A stretch of DNA of 64,000 bases from NCBI GenBank assembly GCA_963808315.1, contig CAWEFK010000017.1, positions 1 to 64,000 on the forward strand, read 5' to 3'. The notes under the pieces are model-generated. The model made no database searches. It saw only the letters and a program-made list of their open reading frames with translations, and had not been told where the DNA came from. Origin of the DNA: Palsa-504 sp963808315 (GTDB lineage: Bacteria; Actinomycetota; Actinomycetes; Streptosporangiales; Streptosporangiaceae). Below are positions 9,208 through 18,483 of the stretch, piece by piece; positions within the stretch are counted from its first letter, which is position 1; each line of letters opens with the position of its first letter. The translations under genes and the position numbers were made by a program.

Positions 9208-11277
9208 TTGGCGAATGCGGCTCACGATGACGACAGGCTGGGCCACCCGGCCGACAGCCTCGGTCAGCTGGTGGGGGACGCAGGCGCCGTGCGAGATGCC
9301 TTTGAGCAGATGCCGGTGGTGATGGTGGCTCTCGCGGGCCCGGATCACCGCATCGTGGCGGCGAACGCGGCGTACCGGTCGTTCACCGGCCGGTCCGGCG
9401 TGATCGGCGTGCCCTGCCGGGAGGCGTTCCCCGAGGTCATCGGGCAGCAGCTGTACGAGCTGTTCGACCGGGTGTACGCGACGGGAAAACCGGAGACGGG
9501 AACCGAGTGGCGGGCACAATTCGATCTCGGCCCCGGCGGGATCCGGGAGGTCTACGCCGACTTCACCGTGACGCCGCAGCGATCCGCTGACCAGGCGATC
9601 AACGGCTTGCTTATGGTCGCCACGAACGTCACGGACCGGGTGGCCCAGCGGCGGGCGGAGCAGCAGGCCGCGGAGCAGCGGATGACCGAGGGCGGACCCG
9701 GCACCCTGGCCACCTCGGGGGCCCGCGCCGCGAGCGGGGTCTACGGGGTCAACGGGGTCGTCGGCATGGTCGCCGAACTGCAGGAAGCGCTGCTGCCGAC
9801 CGCGCTGCCCGTGCTGCCCCAGCTCAGGATCGCGGCCCGCTATCTGGTGGCCGGGCACGAGCAGTCCGCCGGCGGAGACTGGTTCGACGCGGTCCCGCTG
9901 GCGGGCGGTGGCGTGGCGCTCGTGGTCGGCGACGTGGTCGGGCACGGCGTGGCCGCCTCGGCCGCCATGGGGCAGCTGCGGGCGGTGCTTGGCGAGCTGC
10001 TGGTGGCCGAGCCCGATCCCGGGCGGGTCCTGGCGCGGGCCGACGCCTTCGCCGCCCGGACCCCGGCCCTGCAGGCCGCCACGCTGACCCTGGCGGTCTT
10101 GGACCAGGCGGGCGACGGGCTGCGGTACGCGACGTGCGGGCACCCTCCCCCCCTGGTGGTCGGGGCCGACGGGACGACCAGGTTCCTGGCCGGCACCGGT
10201 ACCGGCCCGCTGGGCACCGGCTCGGCACCCGTCCTGGCTCGCGCCACGCTGTTGCCGGGTGAAGTGCTCCTGCTCTACAGCGACGGCCTGATAGAACGGC
10301 CCCACAAGAGCATCGAGGCCGGGATGGCCGAGCTCGCGCAGGTCGCCGCCGACGCCGCCGCCAACCGGACGCTGAGCGTAGCGGCGCCCACCGCGGCCGA
10401 ACGGGTGTGCGAACTCACGGTGGAACTGCTGACCCGCACCGGGTACGCGGATGACGTCACCACCTTGGCCGCGGAGCGGCTGGCCGAACCGGTCCCGGCG
10501 CTGGAGCTTGAACTGCCCAGTGAACGGGATAGCCTCACGGTGGCCAGAGGCGCCTTCAGCGACTGGCTGAGCCGGGTCGGCGCCGCCGCGGAAGACGCGG
10601 AAGCGCTACACCTGGCGATGGTCGAGGTGGTCACCAACGCCATCGAGCATGCCTACCCGCCCGGTGAGCCCGGGATCGTGGAGCTGACGGCGGCGCTGCG
10701 CGACGACGGGACGGTCGAGTGCCGGATCGCCGACCAGGGAAACTGGCGACCGCCCGACCCCGGCGACGCCGACCGTGGCCACGGGCTGATGGTCGCCGGT
10801 CATGTCGTCGACAGCATGGTGGTGAGCCACCCGGCCCCGCCGGGCGGCTGCTCGCCCGGCGCCGGGGGCACCGTGGTGGTGCTGCGGCTCCGGCTGCGCC
10901 GCCCCGCCGTCTTGGCGTCGGGGTCGGCGGGTCACCACAGCGCCCGCGCCGCCGCCCACACGGCCGAGCCGCCCTTCACCGTGGCGGCTTCGATCGAGGC
11001 CAGCGGGGCGGCCCGGGCGCTGGTGGCCGGGCCGGTCGACATCGTCACCGCCGACCAGCTGTCCCGGCGGCTGCTGTCCGTCAGCCGGGGCGGCACGGTC
11101 CCGCTGACCGCCGATCTCACCGCCGTCACCCAGCTGGCCAGCGCCGGGGTCCGTGCCCTCTACCTGGTCAGGAAGCAGCTGATGGCCCATCAGCAGGCGC
11201 TGACCCTGATCACCACACCGGGCAGCTCCACCCACGCCGTGCTGGACCTGGTCCGGCTGGCTCACGTGGGCGCCTGA
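9208..11277 (+). CDS. PAS-PP2C-HATPase-STAS four-domain partner-switching regulator
   Basis: 689 residues from a TTG at 9208, chosen because AGGAGG lies 7 nt upstream; an in-frame TTG at 9151 lacks such a site. Domains in order: PAS (about 30-145), SpoIIE/PP2C (about 190-435, with GGDWFDAV, GDVVGHG and DDVTTLA), an RsbW-type HATPase (about 440-560, with EVVTNAIEHAYPPG and DRGHGLMV) and a C-terminal STAS domain (about 590-685). It thus joins sensor, phosphatase, anti-sigma kinase and antagonist-like modules in one chain. The last 16 bp overlap the convergent kinase gene. The substrate sigma factor is not identifiable. Confidence 0.9.
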   Translation: MANAAHDDDRLGHPADSLGQLVGDAGAVRDAFEQMPVVMVALAGPDHRIVAANAAYRSFTGRSGVIGVPCREAFPEVIGQQLYELFDRVYATGKPETGTEWRAQFDLGPGGIREVYADFTVTPQRSADQAINGLLMVATNVTDRVAQRRAEQQAAEQRMTEGGPGTLATSGARAASGVYGVNGVVGMVAELQEALLPTALPVLPQLRIAARYLVAGHEQSAGGDWFDAVPLAGGGVALVVGDVVGHGVAASAAMGQLRAVLGELLVAEPDPGRVLARADAFAARTPALQAATLTLAVLDQAGDGLRYATCGHPPPLVVGADGTTRFLAGTGTGPLGTGSAPVLARATLLPGEVLLLYSDGLIERPHKSIEAGMAELAQVAADAAANRTLSVAAPTAAERVCELTVELLTRTGYADDVTTLAAERLAEPVPALELELPSERDSLTVARGAFSDWLSRVGAAAEDAEALHLAMVEVVTNAIEHAYPPGEPGIVELTAALRDDGTVECRIADQGNWRPPDPGDADRGHGLMVAGHVVDSMVVSHPAPPGGCSPGAGGTVVVLRLRLRRPAVLASGSAGHHSARAAAHTAEPPFTVAASIEASGAARALVAGPVDIVTADQLSRRLLSVSRGGTVPLTADLTAVTQLASAGVRALYLVRKQLMAHQQALTLITTPGSSTHAVLDLVRLAHVGA

Positions 11278-12293
11278 CCCGCTCGCTCGTAGGCGGCGCG
11301 CAGGCGGGCCTCGGCGGTGGCGGGCGCGTGCACGTGGTCCAGGCCGAGCAGCGCCGCGCCGACGACCGGTGGCACGTCGATCACGCGCACCTGCGCCAGC
11401 GGGGCCGCCTCGGTGAGCTGGCCGGTGACGCCACTCAGCAGCTGCGGGCTCCGCGCGGTGATGACGCCGCCGCCGAGCACGACGGGGGTGGCCAGGCCGG
11501 TGAGGCCGAGCCGCCGCATCGCGGTGATGGCCATGACGGAGATCTCGTCGGCCAGCCGGCTCACCACGGTCCTGGCCACGTCATCACCGGCCTCCGCCGC
11601 CCGCAGCAGCAACGGCGCGAGCCCGGTCAGGTCGTCTTCCCCGATCTTGCCCTGGTGGATCCCGAGCGTCACGTCCTCGACCTTCTGCACGCCGAGGTGG
11701 CTGGTCAGGTAGCCGGTCAGCAGCGTGCCTGGACCGCGGCCGTCCTCCGCCCGGGCCGCGTGCCAGAGGACCTCCAGACCGAGGCCGTAGCCGCCGCCCC
11801 AGTCGCCGGACGTCGTGCCCAGGGCCAGGAACCTGGTGACGCGGCCGTCCGGCCCCACGCCGACGCAGTTGATGCCCGCGCCGCAGACCACACCGACGCC
11901 CCAGTGGGGCCTGGCCTCGTCGGCCAGGCCGGTCCGCAAGATGGCGAACGTGTCGTTGACCACCGTGACGGTCGGCGTCCACCCCAGGGCACCGATCGCG
12001 GCGGCGTGTTCCGCCTCTTCTTCCGGCAGATCCGCGTTGGCCAGGCAGGCCACGGTGTGCCTCGCGACCCGGCCGGAGCGCGGGCCGCCGGCCTGCGTCG
12101 CCGCCTGCTTGACGACCGCGTCAAGGACCAGCATCACCGCCTCGACGCCGGTCTGGTGGGAGTTGATCCCGGGACCGCGCGCGGAGGCCAGCAAGGTGCC
12201 GTCGCTGGCGACGAGGGCTACGTCGGTCTTGCTGTTGCCTCCGTCGATGGCCAGCACGGCGGCCTCGGGTGCCGGCCGAGCTGCCTCAGCCAA
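11262..12293 (-). CDS. BadF/BadG-family sugar kinase (N-acetylglucosamine / glucosamine kinase-like)
   Basis: 343 residues, ASKHA fold. The N-terminal phosphate-1 loop is AIDGGNSKTDVAL, VVNDTFAIL and GAGINCVGVG form the middle, and VVLGGGVI is the adenosine motif. The family includes mammalian NAGK and the bacterial glucosamine-specific kinase GspK. The start overlaps the GH9 stop by 8 bp, so it is co-transcribed with a secreted GH9 enzyme, GH4 and an oligosaccharide importer. It probably phosphorylates the imported amino sugar or glucose. Substrate is inferred from context. Confidence 0.8.
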   Translation of the reverse strand: MAEAARPAPEAAVLAIDGGNSKTDVALVASDGTLLASARGPGINSHQTGVEAVMLVLDAVVKQAATQAGGPRSGRVARHTVACLANADLPEEEAEHAAAIGALGWTPTVTVVNDTFAILRTGLADEARPHWGVGVVCGAGINCVGVGPDGRVTRFLALGTTSGDWGGGYGLGLEVLWHAARAEDGRGPGTLLTGYLTSHLGVQKVEDVTLGIHQGKIGEDDLTGLAPLLLRAAEAGDDVARTVVSRLADEISVMAITAMRRLGLTGLATPVVLGGGVITARSPQLLSGVTGQLTEAAPLAQVRVIDVPPVVGAALLGLDHVHAPATAEARLRAAYERAGQAPT

Positions 12294-14271
12294 GGCCGGC
12301 CGCGCCGAGGGCGAAGGCCAGCAGGGACGCGGCGGTGTAGTCGTCGGCGGGCTCCACCGACGGCCAGGAGACCACGTTGTCCTGGTAGGCGGCGGTCGTG
12401 CTGTCGAACGGCGCGAAGTTACCCGCGCGGCAGGCCCGCATCCCGGAGACCGTGCCCAGGCCGACGAAGTTCGCCGGGCTGCTCGGGCCGTCGGTGGCCG
12501 CGCCGAGCTGGATGTTCCCGCGGCCGGTGAGCGAGCCCGCCAGGTTGGCGATCTCGCTCTGCAGGCAGTGCGGGAACACCGTTCCCGCGCCGACCACGAA
12601 GGAGCTGCCCCAGGCGTTCGCGCCGAGCGCGAAGTTCAGCTGCTGCTGGGCGAAGGCCTGGTACTGACCGGAGCCGCCGCTGCGCTGATACAGCGCATCG
12701 GTGATGAACAGGCCGAACGCGTGCGGTGCGGCGTCGGAGGCACCGAGCTGGGTGCCGAGCGCGAACGGGTCGCCCTTGGCCCAGTCCTCGCCGGTGCGCA
12801 GCTGCGCGGCCAGGTCGTCAAGCAGCGTCCGCGGGGCGATCACCGGGCTGAACCGTTGCGTCTGCGCCGCCTGCCGCATCGCCTGCAGCAGCTCGGCCTC
12901 GGCGACCGCGCCGTTGTCGTACAGGTTGAACGTGTCGCCGTCGGCGGGGTGGCCCTGGGCGATGTACGCCCGGGCCCAGCGGGCCGCGGTGGCCAGGTCC
13001 GCGCGCAGCTGCGCGGCCGGGGCGCAGGTCGCCTCGTCCGCCAGCGCGATCTCGGCGGCGCCCCACGCCATGTCGCTCTTCCACTCGGTACCCGGGTAGT
13101 AGTCGGCGGGGAACGTGGTGACGATCTGCCCCACGTCGGTGGTCTTCGCCATCGCGTAGACGCCCCGGGCCAGGCCGAGCAGGTGCCGGGCCTGCGCCTG
13201 GTCCGTGCTCGCGTCGAGCTGGGCCCCGAGGGCGAAGTCGGCGGCGAAGCGGCCCGCCAGGTCCGGGCTGACCAGCTGGCCGGGCGGGGCGGCCTCGAAC
13301 ACCGGCCGGTACTTGACGAAGTACGCGGTCGGGCCCGGGTTGCCGCCTGGCTTGACGTTCAGGCGGTCTTCTGACTGGGGCAGGAACCAGAAGTTGTAGT
13401 CACCCTGGATCTGGCCCAGCGGGTACGCCGTGGTCGGCGCGCTCCCGTTGCCGATGCCGACCTGCGCGTACAGGACCCTGAGCACCGGATTCCACAACTT
13501 GGTGATCCACTGCAGGCCGAACGTCGCCTCCGGCTGGAGCATCGGGTAGCTGCCGGGGAAGTCGCGGGCCGCGATCAGCATGAGCGCGTCGGTGTAGCTC
13601 GCGGTGTAGGCGAACTTCTCGTACCCGCCGCCGGCGTCGAACCAGCCCCCGGACACGTCCACCGGGCCGCCGATCTTCTTCAGCGTGCCGAGCAGGTTGT
13701 CGTTGCTGTCGTAGGCCGGATCCGCGTAGACGTAGGCGTTCTCGTCGGTCAGGTTGGCGGGCTGGCGGCCAAGCACGGCGGAGTCGACGTCCGGCCCGTC
13801 CCGCTCGGAGGTGAAGTACCGCACGGCGTTGTCGACCAGCTGGCGGTACAGCTGCGGGCCGTCCCCGATGGTGAAAGGGGCGGAGACCGCGGCGGCCGGG
13901 GAAGTCAGCTTGACCTGGTACTCCCCCGGGGCGCGCACGCCGGAGAAGCTGAGCTGGTAGACGGCCTGGTAGCCGGAGTTCCACGAGCCCAGGTCGTCGG
14001 TGGAGGTGCCGCGGTAGGCGACGCCGTGCGGGGTGGTGACCTCGAAGCTCACCCGGCTCACCGGCCGGGCCAGCATCGCGAAGGCCACCTTGGAGCTCGA
14101 CGAGGTGTACCCCACCTGGTTGACCCGGACCACCGGCGAACGGTCTTGAGTCGTCGGGGCCGTCGGGGCCCCCTGAGACGCCGCGGGCGGAAGCAACGCC
14201 AGGCCGGCCGCAACCGCCGCGACGGTGATCCCGGCGGCGCGGGCTGACCAGGTGCGATAGTGATCCCTCAT
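12286..14271 (-). CDS. Secreted glycoside hydrolase family 9 enzyme
   Basis: 661 residues. Residues 1-35 are a Sec signal (basic start, then AAGITVAAVAAGLALLPPAA, with A-x-A-like cleavage). Residues about 45-130 form the CelD-type N-terminal Ig domain (VRVNQVGY). The rest is the GH9 (alpha/alpha)6 barrel, with DVSGGWFDAGGGYEKFAY holding the conserved DAG motif, DMAWGAAE, and an acidic C-terminal active-site region around PADDYTAA. GH9 includes endoglucanases and exo-beta-glucosaminidases. With a BadF kinase and an Opp-type importer beside it, a chito- or cello-oligosaccharide substrate is likely. It starts 10 bp after the GH4 stop. Confidence 0.88.
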   Translation of the reverse strand: MRDHYRTWSARAAGITVAAVAAGLALLPPAASQGAPTAPTTQDRSPVVRVNQVGYTSSSSKVAFAMLARPVSRVSFEVTTPHGVAYRGTSTDDLGSWNSGYQAVYQLSFSGVRAPGEYQVKLTSPAAAVSAPFTIGDGPQLYRQLVDNAVRYFTSERDGPDVDSAVLGRQPANLTDENAYVYADPAYDSNDNLLGTLKKIGGPVDVSGGWFDAGGGYEKFAYTASYTDALMLIAARDFPGSYPMLQPEATFGLQWITKLWNPVLRVLYAQVGIGNGSAPTTAYPLGQIQGDYNFWFLPQSEDRLNVKPGGNPGPTAYFVKYRPVFEAAPPGQLVSPDLAGRFAADFALGAQLDASTDQAQARHLLGLARGVYAMAKTTDVGQIVTTFPADYYPGTEWKSDMAWGAAEIALADEATCAPAAQLRADLATAARWARAYIAQGHPADGDTFNLYDNGAVAEAELLQAMRQAAQTQRFSPVIAPRTLLDDLAAQLRTGEDWAKGDPFALGTQLGASDAAPHAFGLFITDALYQRSGGSGQYQAFAQQQLNFALGANAWGSSFVVGAGTVFPHCLQSEIANLAGSLTGRGNIQLGAATDGPSSPANFVGLGTVSGMRACRAGNFAPFDSTTAAYQDNVVSWPSVEPADDYTAASLLAFALGAAGLG

Positions 14272-14281
14272 GGCGATTTCC

Positions 14282-15550
14282 TTACGTCCACGGGAGGAAC
14301 TTGGCGTTTTCCGCGAGCAGGCGGTCGGTCAGGGCCTCCGCCTGGTCGGCCTGACCGACCAGCGGGTGGGCGAGCAGTGCGTCGTAGACCCGCTGGCGCC
14401 CGCCGCCGATCGCGGCCTCGAGCGCGAGTTCCTCGTACGCGTAGACGTGCGCGATCAGCCCGCGCAGCAGCGGCTCGACCGGCTCGACCGGTACCGGGAC
14501 GGCACCGCCGCTGCCGATGACGGCGGGCACCTCGATCACGGCGTCGGCGGGCAGGAACGGCAGCGTCCGGCCGTTGCTCGTGTTGACCACCTGCGTGTCG
14601 CGCCGGTCGCCGGCCAGCGAGGCGAGCAGGTCCACCGCTGCCTCGGAATACCAGGCGCCGCCGCGCTGAGCCAGCTGGGGCGGCTTGACCTCAAGCGCCG
14701 GGTCGGCGTACAGCTCGAGGAGCTCGGCCTCCAGCTTGGCCACTTCCTCGGCGCGGGTGACCGCGCCGCGCTGCGAGGCGACCACCGCGTCGTGGGCGTA
14801 GTAGTAGCGCAGGTAGTACGAGGGCACCATGCCCAGCTGCCTGATGAAGTCCGCGGGCATCCCGGTGTGCGACGCGAGCTGGTCCGCATGCGCCTCCAGC
14901 AGTTCGGGCAGCACGTCCACCCCGTCGACCAGCACCGAGCGTTCCCAGGTGAGGTGGTTCAGGCCGACGTGCCCCAGGGACACCCGGGACGGCGGGACCC
15001 CGAGCAGGGAGGCGAAATCGCGCTGGAACCCGATCGCCACGTTGCACAGGCCGACGGCGCGGTGACCGGCGGAGAGCAGGGCCCGGGTGATGATCCCCAC
15101 CGGATTGGTGAAATCGATGATGAAGGCTGAGGGCGAAGCCCGGCGGCGGGCTCGTTCGGCCAAATTAAGGACGATGGGGACGGTGCGAAGCGCCTTGGCC
15201 AGGCCTCCGGCCCCGGTGGTCTCCTGCCCGACGCAGCCGCAGTCCAGCGGCCAGGTCTCGTCGCGTTGCCGGGCGGCCTGACCGCCGATCCGGAGCTGGA
15301 ACAAGATCGCGTCCGCGCCCTCGGTGCCCTCGTCCACGCTCGCGGTCAAGCGCACGTGGGCGGGATGGTCGTGGGCGGCCATGATCCGGGCCGAGACGGG
15401 CCCGACCCGGGCCAGCCGATCGGGGTCGGGGTCCACCAGGACAAGCTCTTGGACGCCCGGGAGCAGCCGGCCGATGCCGTCCGCGAGCTCCGGCGTGTAG
15501 GTGGACCCGCCGCCGATCACCGCCAGCTTCACGAGCTCCCTCTTCGTCAT
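14282..15550 (-). CDS. Glycoside hydrolase family 4 (6-phospho-beta-glucosidase-like)
   Basis: 422 residues, full length for GH4. The N-terminal Rossmann motif is AVIGGGSTYTPEL. IDFTNPVGI and the metal-binding Cys motif GLCNVAIG are present, with GHVGLNHLTW downstream. GH4 enzymes use NAD+ and Mn2+ and cleave by redox elimination, usually acting on 6-phosphoglycosides in the cytosol. Here there is no PTS permease but an ABC importer and a kinase, so the true substrate may be an unphosphorylated or separately phosphorylated glycoside. The ATG overlaps the stop of the upstream ATPase gene (ATGA). Confidence 0.88.
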   Translation of the reverse strand: MTKRELVKLAVIGGGSTYTPELADGIGRLLPGVQELVLVDPDPDRLARVGPVSARIMAAHDHPAHVRLTASVDEGTEGADAILFQLRIGGQAARQRDETWPLDCGCVGQETTGAGGLAKALRTVPIVLNLAERARRRASPSAFIIDFTNPVGIITRALLSAGHRAVGLCNVAIGFQRDFASLLGVPPSRVSLGHVGLNHLTWERSVLVDGVDVLPELLEAHADQLASHTGMPADFIRQLGMVPSYYLRYYYAHDAVVASQRGAVTRAEEVAKLEAELLELYADPALEVKPPQLAQRGGAWYSEAAVDLLASLAGDRRDTQVVNTSNGRTLPFLPADAVIEVPAVIGSGGAVPVPVEPVEPLLRGLIAHVYAYEELALEAAIGGGRQRVYDALLAHPLVGQADQAEALTDRLLAENAKFLPWT

Positions 15551-16569
15551 GAGAAGGCCTTCACGTCCGCGCCGGTCTGGGCGACGTGGCAGGCCACGTC
15601 GTGCCCGGGTTCCAGCTCAGTCGGCACCGGCGTGACCTGCGCGCAGGTGTCGATGGCCAGCGGGCACCGCCAGCGGAACCGGCAGCCGGGAACCGGGTCG
15701 ATGACCTTCGGCGGCTCGCCGCGGTCGGTCTCCGCCGCCACCGAGAGCGGCGCGCGGGGGTCGGGCACCGCGGACAGCAGCAGCTGGGTGTACGGGTGCC
15801 TGGGGTGGGCCAGCACCTCCTCGATCGGCCCGGTCTCGGCGATCTGCCCGGCGTACATCACGATCAGCTTGTCCGCCACATAGCGTGCGCTGGCGATGTC
15901 GTGAGTGATGTAGAGGACCGAGACGCCTTCGGAATCGCGCAGCTCAGCCATCAGGTTCAGCAGGCCGATCCTGATCGAGGTGTCCAGCATCGAGACCGGC
16001 TCGTCGGCCAGGATCAGCTTGGGCGCCATGGCCAGCGCCTGAGCGAATCCGACCCGCTGCCGCTGGCCGCCGCTGAGCTCGTAGGGGAAACGCTGCAGCA
16101 TATCGGGGGTCAGCCCGACCACCTCGAAGACCCGGGCCGCCTCCTGGCGCCGGTCGGCGGCCGACAGCGACGGACGGTGCAGCTTGAGGCTGCGCAGCAC
16201 GCCGTGCTGGACCCGGAACACCGGGTTGATCGAGCTGAACGGATCCTGGAACACCATCGGCACCAGCCCGCTGTAGCGCAGCTGGTCCCGGCGCGAGCTC
16301 AGCCGGGACAGCGGCTTGCCCTCGAAGAACATCTCCCCGGCCGTCGGCCGGTAGATCCGGGCCAGCAAGCGGGCGATGGTGGACTTGCCGCTGCCGCTCT
16401 CGCCGGCCAGCGCCACGATCTCGCGCTCGGCGATGCCGAAGCTGACGTCGTCCACGGCGTGCAGCGTCCGCCGGGAAAGCGCCCCGCCGATCTTGAAGTG
16501 CTTGGTCAGGTGCTCGACTCTGAGCAGCTCGGCATCGGGCAGCTCGGTATCGGGCCGTTCGGTGGGCAT
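15547..16569 (-). CDS. ABC transporter ATPase, OppF type
   Basis: 340 residues from the ATG at 16569, fixed by the TGATG junction with the upstream gene. Walker A is GESGSGKST, the Q-loop is VFQDP, the signature is LSGGQRQRV, Walker B is KLILADEP and the H-loop is YITHD. The oligopeptide/oligosaccharide C-terminal domain ends with the four-Cys type segment CRFRWRCPLAIDTC, which in some homologues carries an Fe-S cluster. It is the second ATPase of a five-gene importer. Confidence 0.9.
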   Translation of the reverse strand: MPTERPDTELPDAELLRVEHLTKHFKIGGALSRRTLHAVDDVSFGIAEREIVALAGESGSGKSTIARLLARIYRPTAGEMFFEGKPLSRLSSRRDQLRYSGLVPMVFQDPFSSINPVFRVQHGVLRSLKLHRPSLSAADRRQEAARVFEVVGLTPDMLQRFPYELSGGQRQRVGFAQALAMAPKLILADEPVSMLDTSIRIGLLNLMAELRDSEGVSVLYITHDIASARYVADKLIVMYAGQIAETGPIEEVLAHPRHPYTQLLLSAVPDPRAPLSVAAETDRGEPPKVIDPVPGCRFRWRCPLAIDTCAQVTPVPTELEPGHDVACHVAQTGADVKAFS

Positions 16570-17543
16570 CAGCTCAAGCTCCCGTCCTGGCGCCGCAGGC
16601 AGCGGACGAGCACCCCGTCCAGCGGGTACAACTCCGGTGCGACTTCGGTGCACCGTTCCGCCACATGCGGGCACCGCGGGTGGAACCGGCAGCCGGCCGG
16701 CACCTGAGCCAGGTCAGGCGGATTGCCCCCGATGCCCTTGAGCGGGACCCGCGGGCCGCGGATCGACGGGAAGGCCTCGAGCAGGCCCCGGGTGTACGGG
16801 TGCTGCGGGGCGGAGAAGATCGTCCGGGTGGCGCCGAGCTCGTCCACCTGGCCCGCGTACATCACCATCAGCCGGTCGGAGAAGTGGCTGACCAGGGACA
16901 TGTCGTGGGTGACGAAGATGACCGCGAAACCGAGGGCCAGCTGCAGTTCCTTGATCTGGACCATCAGCGAGCGCTGCGCCACCACGTCGAGCGCGGAGGT
17001 GGGCTCGTCCATGATGATCAGGTCCGGGGTGAACAGCATCGCCATCGCGATCATCGAACGCTGCCGCATCCCGCCGGACAGCTGGTGCGGGTAACTCCGC
17101 AGGTGCGCCGGATCGATGCCGACCATGCGGAGCACCTCGGCGGAGCGGGCGGCGATGTCCGCCTTCGACTCCCGGCCGTGGGCCCGCATCGCGTCCTTGA
17201 ACTGGGCACCGATGGTCTTGACCGGGTTCAGCGCGTTCATCGCGCTCTGCATGACCACCGACATGTCCCGCCAGCGGATGGCCGACAGCTGGCGGTCGGT
17301 CAGGCCGACCAGGTTGGTGCCGCCGAACGTGACGCTCCCGGAAACGACAGCCGCGGGGGGAGCGAGCAGCTGGGCGACGGCGAACAGCAGCGTCGACTTC
17401 CCGCAGCCCGATTCGCCCACGATGCCGAGGAACTCACCCCGATTCACACCGAACGACACGTCGTCCACCGCCCGGACATCCCCTCGGTCCAGGACGTAGT
17501 CCACGGACAGGGCGCTGACCTCGAGCACAGGCACGTCAGGCAC
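16569..17543 (-). CDS. ABC transporter ATPase, OppD type
   Basis: 324 residues. Walker A GESGCGKST, signature LSGGMRQRS, Walker B DLIIMDEPTSALD, H-loop FVTHD. The C-terminal oligo_HPY region includes CRFHPRCPHVAERC. It overlaps the permease gene by 8 bp and joins the OppF gene by TGATG. It energises uptake of the ligand bound by the lipoprotein encoded at 19478-21169. Confidence 0.9.
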   Translation of the reverse strand: MPDVPVLEVSALSVDYVLDRGDVRAVDDVSFGVNRGEFLGIVGESGCGKSTLLFAVAQLLAPPAAVVSGSVTFGGTNLVGLTDRQLSAIRWRDMSVVMQSAMNALNPVKTIGAQFKDAMRAHGRESKADIAARSAEVLRMVGIDPAHLRSYPHQLSGGMRQRSMIAMAMLFTPDLIIMDEPTSALDVVAQRSLMVQIKELQLALGFAVIFVTHDMSLVSHFSDRLMVMYAGQVDELGATRTIFSAPQHPYTRGLLEAFPSIRGPRVPLKGIGGNPPDLAQVPAGCRFHPRCPHVAERCTEVAPELYPLDGVLVRCLRRQDGSLS

Positions 17544-18480
17544 GCGGCTTCGCTCCCTTCTGCTGGCGCATTTTCCGCACCGGCCGCAGGGCCGGATTGC
17601 CGATCTCGTCGAAGGCGTAGTTCAGCAGGGCGAAAGCGGCACCGAGAACGGCGATGCAGGCGCCGGGCGCGATCGCCCACAGCGGTTCGCCGGTCTGCAG
17701 CGCCGCGTTGTTCTGCGCCCAGTACAGCGTGGTGCCCCAGCTCACCGTGTCCGGGTCGCCGAGGCCGATGAACTGCAGGCTGGACGCGAACAGCACCGCG
17801 TACAGCGCGTTGGTCAGGAAGCTCGCCACGATCAGCGAGGTCATGGTGGGAATGACCTCCACCACGATGATGTAAAGCCGCCGTTCGCCGCGCACCCGCG
17901 CCGCCTCCAGGAAGTCCCTGTTCCGCAGCGTCAGCGCCTGGGCCCGGAGCTGGCGCGCGGTATAGGACCAGCTGGTCAGGGTGATCGCCGTGATCAGCAC
18001 GAGCGTCGTCCCGCCCTGGGCGTAGGCGGCGATGACGATCAGCAACGGGAACAGCGGGATGACTAGCAGGACGTCGGTCAGCACGGACAGCGAGCCGTCC
18101 GCCAGGCCGCCGAGATAGGCGGCGGCCACCCCGATCAGGACCGCGAGAGCGGTCGTGGCCAGCCCGACCACGATCGCGATGATCATCACGTTCCTGGTGC
18201 CCCAGGCCAGCTGCGAGAACAGATCCTGTCCGTAGTGGTTGGTGCCGAGCAGGTGAGCGGCCGAGATCCCCAGCTGCGGGGCATAGGCGTCCTGGGTCGG
18301 GCTTTCGTGGGCGATGACACCGGGGAAGATCGCGATCAGGATGAAGATCGTGAGCAGGACGATGCCCGCGGTCGCCTTGCGGCTGGACGCGATGGCCCGG
18401 CCGACGCGGGCGAGCACGTGGCCTGCCGGTAGCTGGACCGCGGGGGTCTGCGCCGGAACCCCGGAAACTGGCATGGCCAT
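17536..18480 (-). CDS. ABC transporter permease, OppC type
   Basis: 314 residues with about six membrane helices. The N-terminal helix follows a cytosolic leader, and there is a large loop with HLLGTNHYGQDLFSQLAWG typical of OppC. The EAA loop is EAARVRGERRLYIIVVEVIP. It lies 3 bp after the OppB gene stop and overlaps OppD. It forms the inner-membrane channel with the OppB-type subunit. Confidence 0.9.
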   Translation of the reverse strand: MAMPVSGVPAQTPAVQLPAGHVLARVGRAIASSRKATAGIVLLTIFILIAIFPGVIAHESPTQDAYAPQLGISAAHLLGTNHYGQDLFSQLAWGTRNVMIIAIVVGLATTALAVLIGVAAAYLGGLADGSLSVLTDVLLVIPLFPLLIVIAAYAQGGTTLVLITAITLTSWSYTARQLRAQALTLRNRDFLEAARVRGERRLYIIVVEVIPTMTSLIVASFLTNALYAVLFASSLQFIGLGDPDTVSWGTTLYWAQNNAALQTGEPLWAIAPGACIAVLGAAFALLNYAFDEIGNPALRPVRKMRQQKGAKPRA

Positions 18481-18483
18481 GGG

